DNA from: Aquificaceae bacterium
GTDB taxonomy: Bacteria; Aquificota; Aquificia; Aquificales; Aquificaceae
Length of the DNA stretch: 8,545 nt
Assembly: GCA_025057245.1 (NCBI GenBank)
Contig: JANWYC010000035.1
Location: forward strand, 1-8,545
Reading direction: 5' to 3'
The translations under genes and the position numbers were made by a program. Shown here in pieces: positions 1 to 5,575 of the stretch. The notes below the pieces were generated by a model. That model was given only the letters and a program-made list of their open reading frames with translations, did no database searches and had not been told where the DNA came from. Each line of letters opens with the position of its first letter. Position 1 is the stretch's first letter.

Positions 1-54
1 ATCCGTCAGCTTCTATACAAGGTCTTGGAAATCCCTCAGAAAGAGGACAAGTAG
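1..54 (+). CDS. Possible C-terminal tail of a plus-strand gene (partial)
   Basis: Reading from base 1 gives 17 sense codons (IRQLLYKVLEIPQKEDK) and a TAG stop at 52-54. The amphipathic, Lys/Glu-rich composition looks like the end of a real thermophile protein. If real, the gene converges on and overlaps the end of the minus-strand gene by 19 bases. The fragment is too short to identify, and a chance open frame of this length is quite possible. Confidence 0.3.
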   Translation: MRQLLYKVLEIPQKEDK

Positions 55-413
55 ATTTCTCTCAAGTGCTCTGGCAAGAGCTCTGCGGGGTAAGTCTTGT
101 CTGCTATTTTGTCCAAGTGCCACCACCACCTTTCAAGGGGCTTGTCCTTGCGTTCTTTTTCTGAATAATCTGGCGGTATGTATTTCTTGAGCCCTTCTAG
201 AAGCTTTTTGTCTATCTCTATAACTCTTGGGTCGTTGTCAAGTCCAAGCTCGTGCAACTTGTCCCTTGGGTCTGTCATCATCCAGTAATTGAAGTATATG
301 TACGCGTTTGGCAAGTCTGGCGGGTATTCTATAGAGTACTTGTAATCTTTCAAAAGCTCTACAATATCCTCACTATGCCCGCCCCAAGTCTTCTTGTCCT
401 GTCCTTTATCCAT
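36..413 (-). CDS. Hypothetical 125-aa protein, possibly immunity-like
   Basis: I do not recognise the family. The 125-residue product is soluble and acidic overall, with no signal peptide, membrane segment or cysteine, and is unusually rich in Trp and Tyr: YFNYWM around residues 41-46 and a WWW run near residue 97. The start is well supported: ATG at 413-411 is preceded, after 7 bases, by a perfect AGGAGG (minus strand, 426-421). The Shine-Dalgarno overlaps the stop codon of the upstream remnant at 425-655, so the two frames are arranged as one operon. A small acidic protein immediately downstream of a toxin-like C-terminus is the usual layout of an immunity gene. That role is inference from position only; no immunity motif was recognised. 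The gene itself is confident, its function is not. Confidence 0.8.
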   Translation of the reverse strand: MDKGQDKKTWGGHSEDIVELLKDYKYSIEYPPDLPNAYIYFNYWMMTDPRDKLHELGLDNDPRVIEIDKKLLEGLKKYIPPDYSEKERKDKPLERWWWHLDKIADKTYPAELLPEHLREIYLSSF

Positions 414-424
414 TCTTCTACCTC

Positions 425-655
425 CTATCTATGTAAAGTAGTAATTGCTATGTTGTCGTCAGAATATACAACTTTCAAGCTTACTCTATAGAAAACAGAG
501 TAGGTCAAATTGTCCACTCTTTCAACATCAACCGCATCTGGCTTCTTGATAACATCATACGAGAGGGCTTTGTATTCTTCAAGCGTTTTTGTTCCAACCT
601 CCTCACCGTGCTTTCTGTAGTGCTCTAGGAGGAAGCTTCCTAAGTATGCTCTATA
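425..655 (-). pseudogene. 5'-truncated remnant of a toxin-like C-terminal domain
   Basis: A 76-codon frame runs from 655 down to a TAG at 427-425 and has no ATG and no early GTG/TTG. It is closed upstream by an in-frame TAG at 658-656. The translation has the texture of real protein: LLEHYRKHGEEVG (residues 9-21), TLEEYKALSYDVIKKPDAV (24-42), then LTYSVFYR and LKVVYSDDNIAITTLHR to the end. The pattern of an H..HG segment, 'eeY', a Pro-Asp-Val turn, paired beta strands and a final 'I.TT' strand resembles the C-terminal nuclease tips grouped as Barnase-EndoU-ColicinE5/D-RelE (BECR) domains in polymorphic toxins and phage proteins. That is a by-eye resemblance, not a search result. The head of the gene is missing and the breakpoint lies against the promoter region of the divergent Nudix gene. 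Confidence 0.6.
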
Positions 656-676
656 CTATTAGAAGAGAGGTTTAAC

Positions 677-1087
677 ATGAAAGAACCGAAAACACCGTAC
701 TTAGCCACGGATGCAGTGTTAAGGTTGTGGGAAGGAAGTAAGTTTTTGGGTGTAGTTCTCGTTGAAAGGCTCTACCCACCCCATGGCTACGCCCTTCCTG
801 GAGGCTTTGTGGAAGTAGGAGAGAAGGTGGAGGATGCGGTTCTAAGGGAGGTCAGAGAAGAGACCGGACTTGACGCTAAGATAAAGAGGCTTCTCGGTGT
901 ATACTCTGAGCCAGACAGAGACCCACGATTTCATGTAGTCTCGGTGGTTTTTGTATGCGATGCGGAGGGTGAGCCAAAGCCGGGAGATGATGCAAAAAGG
1001 GTAGGAGTTTTTCCCTTGGAAGATTTGCCACTTGACCTGTTAGCTTTTGACCACAGGAGAATACTTTTAGACTATTTGAAGATGTGA
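677..1087 (+). CDS. Nudix hydrolase, probably ADP-ribose pyrophosphatase-like
   Basis: This 136-residue protein has the standard size of a single Nudix domain. It has a complete Nudix box GX5EX7REUXEEXGU at residues 43-65: G43, E49, R57-E58, E61-E62, G64-L65. The glutamates bind the catalytic Mg2+ or Mn2+, and the reaction is hydrolysis of a nucleoside diphosphate linked to a moiety X. The GYALPGGFVEVGE lead-in and the C-terminal AFDHRRILLDYL resemble ADP-ribose pyrophosphatase-type enzymes, but substrate cannot be read reliably from sequence, and ADP-sugar, dinucleotide or 8-oxo-dGTP activity remains possible. It is cytoplasmic, with no signal peptide. The ATG at 677 has a purine-rich AGAGAGG (664-670) six bases upstream. 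The next gene begins 36 bases after the stop, so it probably heads the plus-strand run. Confidence 0.93.
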   Translation: MKEPKTPYLATDAVLRLWEGSKFLGVVLVERLYPPHGYALPGGFVEVGEKVEDAVLREVREETGLDAKIKRLLGVYSEPDRDPRFHVVSVVFVCDAEGEPKPGDDAKRVGVFPLEDLPLDLLAFDHRRILLDYLKM

Positions 1088-1123
1088 TAGAATTAATCAA
1101 TTAAGCACGTTTGGAGGAAGTCT

Positions 1124-1441
1124 ATGACAAAAGAATACGAGATAGGAGTAAACTTACTGAAAAAGATTCACGGAGAGCTCGAAAGGCTTCTTGAAGTAAA
1201 CGATAAGCTTACCGCACGCAGGATAGTCAACACCATAATCCACCCTATTACAGCCTCTGCCTATCAGATAAGGGTTGGAAATGGTCCAAACAAAGACGAG
1301 TTTTTGCATGTGCTTATTGACTTGGTGAGAGAGATGAGAGACCTTTCGAACATAGAAGACTTGAAGGAGACCATAAAAAAGACCATAGCCCTTCTCAAAG
1401 AAGTGGAAGCATCCTCCACGGAGAGTAAAGAGAAAGTCTAA
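1124..1441 (+). CDS. Small helical protein of unknown function
   Basis: I do not recognise this 105-residue protein. It has no cysteine, signal peptide or membrane segment. It appears almost wholly alpha-helical, with three likely helices: about 3-35, 40-75 (containing HPITASAYQIRVGNGPNKDEF, where HPIT and NGPNKDEF look like conserved turn motifs), and 78-96, followed by a Ser/Glu/Lys-rich tail. The start is supported by GGAGG at 1112-1116, seven bases before the ATG at 1124. It lies 36 bases after the Nudix gene and only two bases before panB, so it is probably co-transcribed with panB. Its helical hairpin design would suit a small adaptor or regulator, but nothing in the sequence shows the partner. 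Confidence 0.85.
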   Translation: MTKEYEIGVNLLKKIHGELERLLEVNDKLTARRIVNTIIHPITASAYQIRVGNGPNKDEFLHVLIDLVREMRDLSNIEDLKETIKKTIALLKEVEASSTESKEKV

Positions 1442-1443
1442 GC

Positions 1444-2244
1444 ATGGATGCGGTAACTGTAAGAACGCTTTTGAAGAAGAAACGCGAAGGCAAAAAAATT
1501 AGCATGGTTTCAACCTACGATTATATCTCCGCAAAACTGTGTCAGCAGGTGGGTATAGACTGCGTGCTGGTGGGCGATTCTTTAGGAATGGTTTTTCAGG
1601 GGGGTGATACTACCCTGCCCGTCACCCTTGAGGAAATGATATATCATACGAAGGCGGTTAGGAAGGGTGCAAGGGAGTGCTTTGTCATAGTGGATATGCC
1701 CTTTATGAGCTATCAGGTAAGCCTTGAGGAAGCCATAAGAAACTGTGGAAGAGTGATAAAAGAGACGGGTGCCAACGCAGTCAAGCTTGAAGGTGGAGAA
1801 GAAGTAGCTGAGTTGGTCTACCGTCTGGTAAACATAGGCATTCCTGTTGTGGGGCATGTGGGTTTTACACCTCAGAGCGTGCACGTTTTGGGGGGTTATA
1901 GGGTAGTAGGTAGGGTTGAAGAGGAGTATGAAAGAGTTAAGAAAGACTTCAAAGTCCTTGAGGAAGCGGGCGCTTTTATGGTAGTATTAGAAAGTATGCC
2001 TACGGGTCTGGCAAAGGAAATAACCCAAAGCTCAAAGGCCATAACCATAGGAATAGGTGCTGGACCATACTGCGACGGTCAGGTGTTGGTCTTTTACGAC
2101 TTAGTTGGTCTTGTGGAGGATATAAAACCCAAATTTGTAAAAAGATACATAGACGGAGCAGAACTGTTTAGGGATGCCTTAAGAAGGTTTAAGAGCGAAG
2201 TAGAGGAAGGTTCTTTCCCTTCTGAGGAGGAGAGCTATGGATGA
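1444..2244 (+). CDS. panB: 3-methyl-2-oxobutanoate hydroxymethyltransferase (PanB)
   Basis: PanB transfers a hydroxymethyl group from 5,10-methylene-tetrahydrofolate to alpha-ketoisovalerate to make ketopantoate, the first committed step of pantothenate and CoA synthesis. It is a cytoplasmic TIM-barrel enzyme. The 266 residues match the family length. The metal-site aspartates D45 (VGDSLGM) and D84 (DMPFMSY) fall at the same numbers as in E. coli PanB. K114 and E116 (VKLEGG), H138 (GHVGFTPQSVHVLGGY) and the catalytic-site E183 (LESMP) are also present, as is the IGIGAGPYCDGQVLV segment. The start is two bases after the preceding stop, with only a loose purine tract upstream, suggesting translational coupling. 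Its end overlaps pilB by eight bases. No panC or panD is visible in this window. Confidence 0.98.
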   Translation: MDAVTVRTLLKKKREGKKISMVSTYDYISAKLCQQVGIDCVLVGDSLGMVFQGGDTTLPVTLEEMIYHTKAVRKGARECFVIVDMPFMSYQVSLEEAIRNCGRVIKETGANAVKLEGGEEVAELVYRLVNIGIPVVGHVGFTPQSVHVLGGYRVVGRVEEEYERVKKDFKVLEEAGAFMVVLESMPTGLAKEITQSSKAITIGIGAGPYCDGQVLVFYDLVGLVEDIKPKFVKRYIDGAELFRDALRRFKSEVEEGSFPSEEESYG

Positions 2245-3934
2245 GGCTAAACTGTTAGAACTCCTGATTAAACTGGGATACATAGACAGGGATAGGGCTC
2301 TCCAAGCTCAAAAGGATAAGAAAAAAGAGGAAGATATCATCAGCACGCTTCTTAGATTGGGTTTTATAGATGACCTTAAACTTATGGAGTTTTACCAAAG
2401 ATACATGCCACACAAACTCTGGAAAGGTAATACGGATGAAATAAATATACCTGAGGAGATAAAAGCGAGGTTACCTGAGGACTTTCTTAGACAATACTAC
2501 ATATCACCCGTAAAATACGAAGATGGAAAGCTTTACGTGCTTACCATAAACCCCTTTAATCAGGCTGCTATAAACGAGCTAAGGTTCAAAACGAAGATAA
2601 ACACTATAGTTCCAAATGTGTCTACTAAGAAAACCATAGAGGATATGCTTAACAAGCTCTATCCTGCAGTAAACAAAATGGTGGAGAGCTTTGATGTGAG
2701 CGAGGTGGAAATAGAAGCGGAGGAGTTAGAGCTTACCCAAGACGTGTTAACCACTGAAGCGGGTGAGGGTCCTATAGTAAAGCTTGCCAATTTTATCATA
2801 GCGGAAGCGGTAAGCTTGGGCGCTTCTGACATCCACATAGAACCTCAGGAAAAGAAACTGGTGGTTCGCTACAGAGTGGACGGCGTGCTTAAGGTCTACC
2901 ACGAGTTTCCCGGAAGAATAAAGGACCCCGTCACCGCTAGGTTCAAAATAATGTCAAACCTTGACATAGCGGAGAAAAGAAGACCTCAAGACGGGAGGAT
3001 AAGAACAAGAATAAAAGGGAAGAAGATAGACCTTAGGGTGTCTACGGTGCCCACGGTTTACGGAGAGAAAACTGTTATGAGAATACAGGAGGCGGAGAAG
3101 TACTTAAACGTGAGGCTGGATGACTTGGGATTTGAGCCAGATGACTTAGAGAAGTTTAGAAGGGCTATATGGACACCCTGGGGCATGATACTGGTTACGG
3201 GACCCACAGGTTCTGGTAAGACCACCACCCTCTACGCATCTCTGATGGAAAGGAACAAACCAGATGTAAACATAATGACTGCGGAAGACCCAGTTGAGGT
3301 TTCCATACCCGGTCTCAATCAGGTTCAGGTTAACGAGAAAATAGGAGTCACCTTTGCCAGCGTGCTAAGGGCTTTTCTAAGGCAGGACCCTGACATCATC
3401 CTCATAGGTGAGATAAGGGATACAGAAACGGCGGAGATAGGCATAAAGGCGGCGCTCACAGGACACTTGGTCTTTTCTACCCTTCACACCAACGATGCCC
3501 CCTCTTCCATAGCCAGGCTGGTAGACATGGGTATAGAGCCCTTCTTGGTAGGCTCGTCGGTTACTTTAATAGTAGCTCAAAGACTTCTCAGAAAGTTATG
3601 CCCCAAGTGTAAACTGGTTGATGATACGCCCAGAGATGCTTTGTATAGGCTCGGCGTGCTAAAAAGCCCAGATGAGAACATACTCATATACAAAGCGAAC
3701 CCTGACGGCTGTGCTAACTGCAACGGTTCAGGCTACAAAGGTAGAACTGCGGTGCATGAAATACTGGAAGTGGACGAAGAGCTTAGAAAAATTATTGTGA
3801 AAGGCGCCAACGCAGAGGAGATAAGAGACCTGGCGCGTAAGAAGGGTATGAGAACACTGTATGAGGCTGGTATTATTAAAGTGGGGAGGGGTATAACATC
3901 CATAGCGGAGGTGGAGAGGGTGCTTGCAAAATAG
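2237..3934 (+). CDS. pilB: PilB/GspE-family secretion or type IV pilus assembly ATPase
   Basis: This cytoplasmic hexameric ATPase powers extension of a type IV pilus or a type II secretion pseudopilus. All 565 residues fit PilB/GspE. An N-terminal MshEN/GSPII_E-type region covers about 1-150. The core begins at GASDIHIEP (195-203) and VDG (214-216). The Walker A motif is GPTGSGKTT (322-330), an Asp-box region TAEDPVE lies at 348-354, Walker B is DPDIILIGEIRD (384-395), and the His box is TGHLVFSTLHTND (408-420). The family's zinc-binding cysteines are present as C455-x2-C458 and C492-x2-C495. The start at 2237 is supported by AGGAGG at 2225-2230, six bases upstream, and lies inside the end of panB. 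PilB and GspE cannot be separated from sequence alone. No pilC, pilT or pilin gene is present here, so it stands apart from its usual partners. Confidence 0.95.
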   Translation: MDEAKLLELLIKLGYIDRDRALQAQKDKKKEEDIISTLLRLGFIDDLKLMEFYQRYMPHKLWKGNTDEINIPEEIKARLPEDFLRQYYISPVKYEDGKLYVLTINPFNQAAINELRFKTKINTIVPNVSTKKTIEDMLNKLYPAVNKMVESFDVSEVEIEAEELELTQDVLTTEAGEGPIVKLANFIIAEAVSLGASDIHIEPQEKKLVVRYRVDGVLKVYHEFPGRIKDPVTARFKIMSNLDIAEKRRPQDGRIRTRIKGKKIDLRVSTVPTVYGEKTVMRIQEAEKYLNVRLDDLGFEPDDLEKFRRAIWTPWGMILVTGPTGSGKTTTLYASLMERNKPDVNIMTAEDPVEVSIPGLNQVQVNEKIGVTFASVLRAFLRQDPDIILIGEIRDTETAEIGIKAALTGHLVFSTLHTNDAPSSIARLVDMGIEPFLVGSSVTLIVAQRLLRKLCPKCKLVDDTPRDALYRLGVLKSPDENILIYKANPDGCANCNGSGYKGRTAVHEILEVDEELRKIIVKGANAEEIRDLARKKGMRTLYEAGIIKVGRGITSIAEVERVLAK

Positions 3935-3951
3935 AAAGCATGGTCTATAAT
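3924..3951 (+). promoter_or_regulatory. Candidate sigma-70-type promoter before tusA
   Basis: A perfect -10 box TATAAT lies at 3946-3951 and a partial -35 box TTGCAA (4 of 6 matches to TTGACA) at 3924-3929, separated by 16 bases. The -35 falls over the last codons of pilB. The distance from the -10 box to the ATG at 3963 is only 11 bases, so transcription would begin within about five bases of the start codon. No clear Shine-Dalgarno precedes that ATG, which agrees with a leaderless or nearly leaderless message. Confidence 0.5.
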
Positions 3952-3962
3952 ATAGAAGTTCC

Positions 3963-4205
3963 ATGGAAGGAATAAAACACGACAGAGAGCTGGACATAAG
4001 AGGTGATGTTTGCCCCTTTACCTTTGTAAAGAGTAAACTTGCCCTTGAGCAGATGGAAAAGGGTCAAGTTCTGAGGGTTTTAGTTGACTACAAACCATCC
4101 GCAGAGAGCGTGCCAAAAAGCATGAAGGAAGAGGGTCAAGAAGTTCTTGCGGTAAACCAACTTGCGGAGAACCTTTGGGAAATTATTCTGAAAAAGGCAC
4201 GATGA
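3963..4205 (+). CDS. tusA: TusA-like sulfur carrier protein
   Basis: TusA-family proteins accept persulfide sulfur on one conserved cysteine and hand it to downstream carriers or enzymes: tRNA thiolation through TusBCD, TusE and MnmA in E. coli, or Dsr/sHdr sulfur oxidation in chemolithotrophs. This 80-residue protein has the family size and the opening LDIRGDVCPFTFVKSKLALE, with the single cysteine C17 in the expected place. The usual CPxP is changed to CPFT, a variant in which the second proline is lost. The start at 3963 has no clear ribosome binding site, but a strong -10 box ends 11 bases upstream. The stop overlaps the next gene's ATG (ATGA, 4202-4205), placing it at the head of the sulfur-transfer cluster. 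Confidence in the family is high; the pathway served is uncertain. Confidence 0.9.
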   Translation: MEGIKHDRELDIRGDVCPFTFVKSKLALEQMEKGQVLRVLVDYKPSAESVPKSMKEEGQEVLAVNQLAENLWEIILKKAR

Positions 4206-4504
4206 AGTTCCTTTTTATGGTCACCAGCAACCCATTTTCGAAGGACTACAACACGCTCCTTAACTTGGTGCGCGTGCTTTCAAAAAAGGGTGAGATTACC
4301 ATATTCTTTAGCGGTAACGGTGCCTACTACACCATTAGACCAGAAGCTCAAGAGTTAAAAAAGCTGGGGGTAAGGCTTCTCTACTGCGCCCACTCAGCTC
4401 ATCAGAGAGGAATACAAAACGTTCCCGAGATTTTTGAAAGCAGTTCCACTTATAACCTTTCTCGTTTCATACAGGACTTTGACAAAATAATAGGCTTTAA
4501 CTGA
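4202..4504 (+). CDS. DsrE/TusD-like sulfurtransferase subunit
   Basis: I place the start at the ATG at 4202, which overlaps the tusA stop by four bases, giving 100 residues. A TTG at 4175 would add nine residues but lies deep in tusA and breaks the normal family N-terminus. MKFLFMVTSNP opens a DsrE-type alpha/beta fold, with FFSGNGAYY (35-43) as the second strand and loop. The only cysteine, C62, sits in LLYCAHSAHQRG. Its spacing to R69-G70 equals that of the active-site Cys78 and the following RRG in E. coli TusD. It therefore probably carries the persulfide received from the TusA-like protein. It is cytoplasmic and likely forms a complex with the next two gene products. Whether the complex is a TusBCD or DsrEFH equivalent cannot be settled here. 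Confidence 0.82.
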   Translation: MKFLFMVTSNPFSKDYNTLLNLVRVLSKKGEITIFFSGNGAYYTIRPEAQELKKLGVRLLYCAHSAHQRGIQNVPEIFESSSTYNLSRFIQDFDKIIGFN

Positions 4505-4506
4505 TC

Positions 4507-4848
4507 ATGAAGATAACTGTAATCCTAAAGGGAGACCCTTTCTCTTGGAAGTGTCAGGAAGCCTTTAGGGTTGCCATGGCTTTAGGTATAAACTGCGAGG
4601 TAAACTTCGTGCTTATAAAGGACGGTGTGTATGCCCTTTCACAGTGGCAATCGGAGGAGTTGGATATAGAAGGCTTTGAAAGGCTCTTAGAAAACATGGA
4701 TTATGTAAAGGTTAAAATGTGCGCAGAGGACGCATCCCTCGAGGAAAGGGGGCTTAAAAAAGAAGACCTTAAGAAAGAGGTTGAAGTCAAAAGCATTGAT
4801 GATATAAGGGAGCTCATAAAGCGTTCGGAGGCGGTGGTAGTATGGTAA
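4507..4848 (+). CDS. DsrF/TusC-like subunit of the DsrE superfamily
   Basis: A 113-residue protein beginning two bases after the previous stop, with no good Shine-Dalgarno, so probably translated by coupling. It has features of the DsrE/DsrF fold: MKITVILKGDPF at the N-terminus, an EAFRVAMALG helix (18-27), a VLIKDGVYAL strand-loop (35-44) typical of TusC/DsrF, and a C-terminal AVVVW. Cysteines are at C16, C30 and C72; C72 lies nine residues before R81-G82 in a position comparable to the active cysteine of the DsrE-like neighbour. Residues 84-103 form an extra Lys/Glu-rich helix. It probably forms a heteromeric ring with the flanking DsrE- and DsrH-like proteins. Assignment to F rather than another DsrE paralogue rests on order and the DGVY motif. 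Confidence 0.75.
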   Translation: MKITVILKGDPFSWKCQEAFRVAMALGINCEVNFVLIKDGVYALSQWQSEELDIEGFERLLENMDYVKVKMCAEDASLEERGLKKEDLKKEVEVKSIDDIRELIKRSEAVVVW

Positions 4849-5081
4849 AAACCCTCTGGCTTGTTAGGAAGTTAGGAGACTTTGGCTCCGACTTGGTGGA
4901 AGAGGGTGATGTGGTTGTTCTTATACAGGATGGCGTTCTGCGTTTTCCTACCAGAAAGGGTTGGTATGCCTGCAAAGAGGATGCTGTGGCAAGGGGTATA
5001 AAGCTTCCTGAGAGCCTTACCAAGAGCTATGAGGATATAGCGGAGCTTATAACGAAGTGTGAAAGGGTGGTGGTTTGGTAA
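4842..5081 (+). CDS. DsrH/TusB-like subunit
   Basis: A 79-residue protein starting inside the preceding gene (seven-base overlap), with GGAGG at 4827-4831. VVVLIQDGVL (24-33) corresponds to the QDGVY-type motif of TusB/DsrH, and WYACKEDAVARGI (41-53) to the segment that in many TusB proteins reads Y-x-L-x-x-D-x-x-ARG. Here that segment carries a cysteine, C44, whereas DsrH of sulfur oxidisers uses one near residue 20, which is absent. The protein ends IAELITKCERVVVW, closely similar to the end of the DsrF-like neighbour. The short length is at the low end for the family. Its role is probably as a structural or sulfur-carrying partner in a DsrEFH/TusBCD-like complex. The stop overlaps the queD start by one base (TAATG). 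Confidence 0.75.
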   Translation: MVKTLWLVRKLGDFGSDLVEEGDVVVLIQDGVLRFPTRKGWYACKEDAVARGIKLPESLTKSYEDIAELITKCERVVVW

Positions 5082-5575
5082 TGAAATGGCAGATAACCAA
5101 AACCTTCAGGTTTGAGGCTGGACACAGGGTATGGAAGCAAAACCTAACCTGTGGTAGAGGCGCAGAGCTGACCATGGGAAAAGAAGTTCCTGTTAATAAG
5201 TGTATAAACCTTCACGGACACAGCTACGTGCTGGAAGTGACTCTTGGCTCAGAGGAGCTCTCAGAACAATACATGGTTATGGACTTTTACCACCTTAAGA
5301 ACGCTCTTAAGGAGCTGATAGAAGAGATAGACCACAGCTTTATTATAGACAGACAAGACCCTATGTTTGAAGAGCTCAGGCAAGTGGCGGAGAAATACGG
5401 AGCTTTTAAAGTATACCCAGTGGATTTTTGCCCTACTGCGGAGGCTCTTGCCAAGTTTTTCTACGATTACGTTAGTCAAAAACTTTCACAGGTTGGGCTT
5501 TTGGGTGATGTAAAGGTGGTGAAGGTAGTTCTTTGGGAGACTGCCACTTCAAAGGCGGAGTATTGCGGTGAATGA
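5081..5575 (+). CDS. queD: 6-carboxy-tetrahydropterin synthase (QueD)
   Basis: QueD converts dihydroneopterin triphosphate to 6-carboxy-5,6,7,8-tetrahydropterin, the first dedicated step towards 7-deazaguanine (preQ0) and queuosine in tRNA. I choose the ATG at 5081 (164 residues), which overlaps the upstream stop by one base; a TTG six bases earlier is less likely. Zinc ligands are H15 (FEAGHRV), H45 and H47 (LHGH). The QueD-type CxxxHGH motif supplies the catalytic Cys C41, D84-H85 give the Asp-His pair, then PTAEALA (118-124) and the substrate-binding E153 in LWETATSKAEY. H15 and C41 are separated by 25 residues, about 15 more than in E. coli QueD, with an additional cysteine, C24, in the insert. 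No queC, queE or queF is visible here. Confidence 0.93.
   Translation: MKWQITKTFRFEAGHRVWKQNLTCGRGAELTMGKEVPVNKCINLHGHSYVLEVTLGSEELSEQYMVMDFYHLKNALKELIEEIDHSFIIDRQDPMFEELRQVAEKYGAFKVYPVDFCPTAEALAKFFYDYVSQKLSQVGLLGDVKVVKVVLWETATSKAEYCGE

Noticed and set aside
252..491. Plus-strand open frame of 79 codons opposite the left-hand minus-strand genes
   Set aside because: It lies antisense to the 125-aa gene with the perfect Shine-Dalgarno, has low-complexity hydrophobic composition and no ribosome binding site. It is a shadow frame.
630..657. Perfect 12-bp palindrome AGGAAGCTTCCT (630-641) with TATACT (652-657), as an operator/promoter for the Nudix gene
   Set aside because: No acceptable -35 box lies at 16-18 bases, and the palindrome also falls within the toxin-like remnant's codons; a short palindrome like this can arise by chance.
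4175..4201. Upstream TTG start for the DsrE-like gene
   Set aside because: It would extend the protein by nine residues inside tusA without a ribosome binding site; the ATGA overlap at 4202 and the normal MKFLFMVTSNP beginning are better.
4814..5023. Minus-strand frame across the DsrF/DsrH junction, and similar antisense frames inside panB, pilB, queD and priA
   Set aside because: All lie opposite well-supported genes and lack ribosome binding sites or recognisable protein character.
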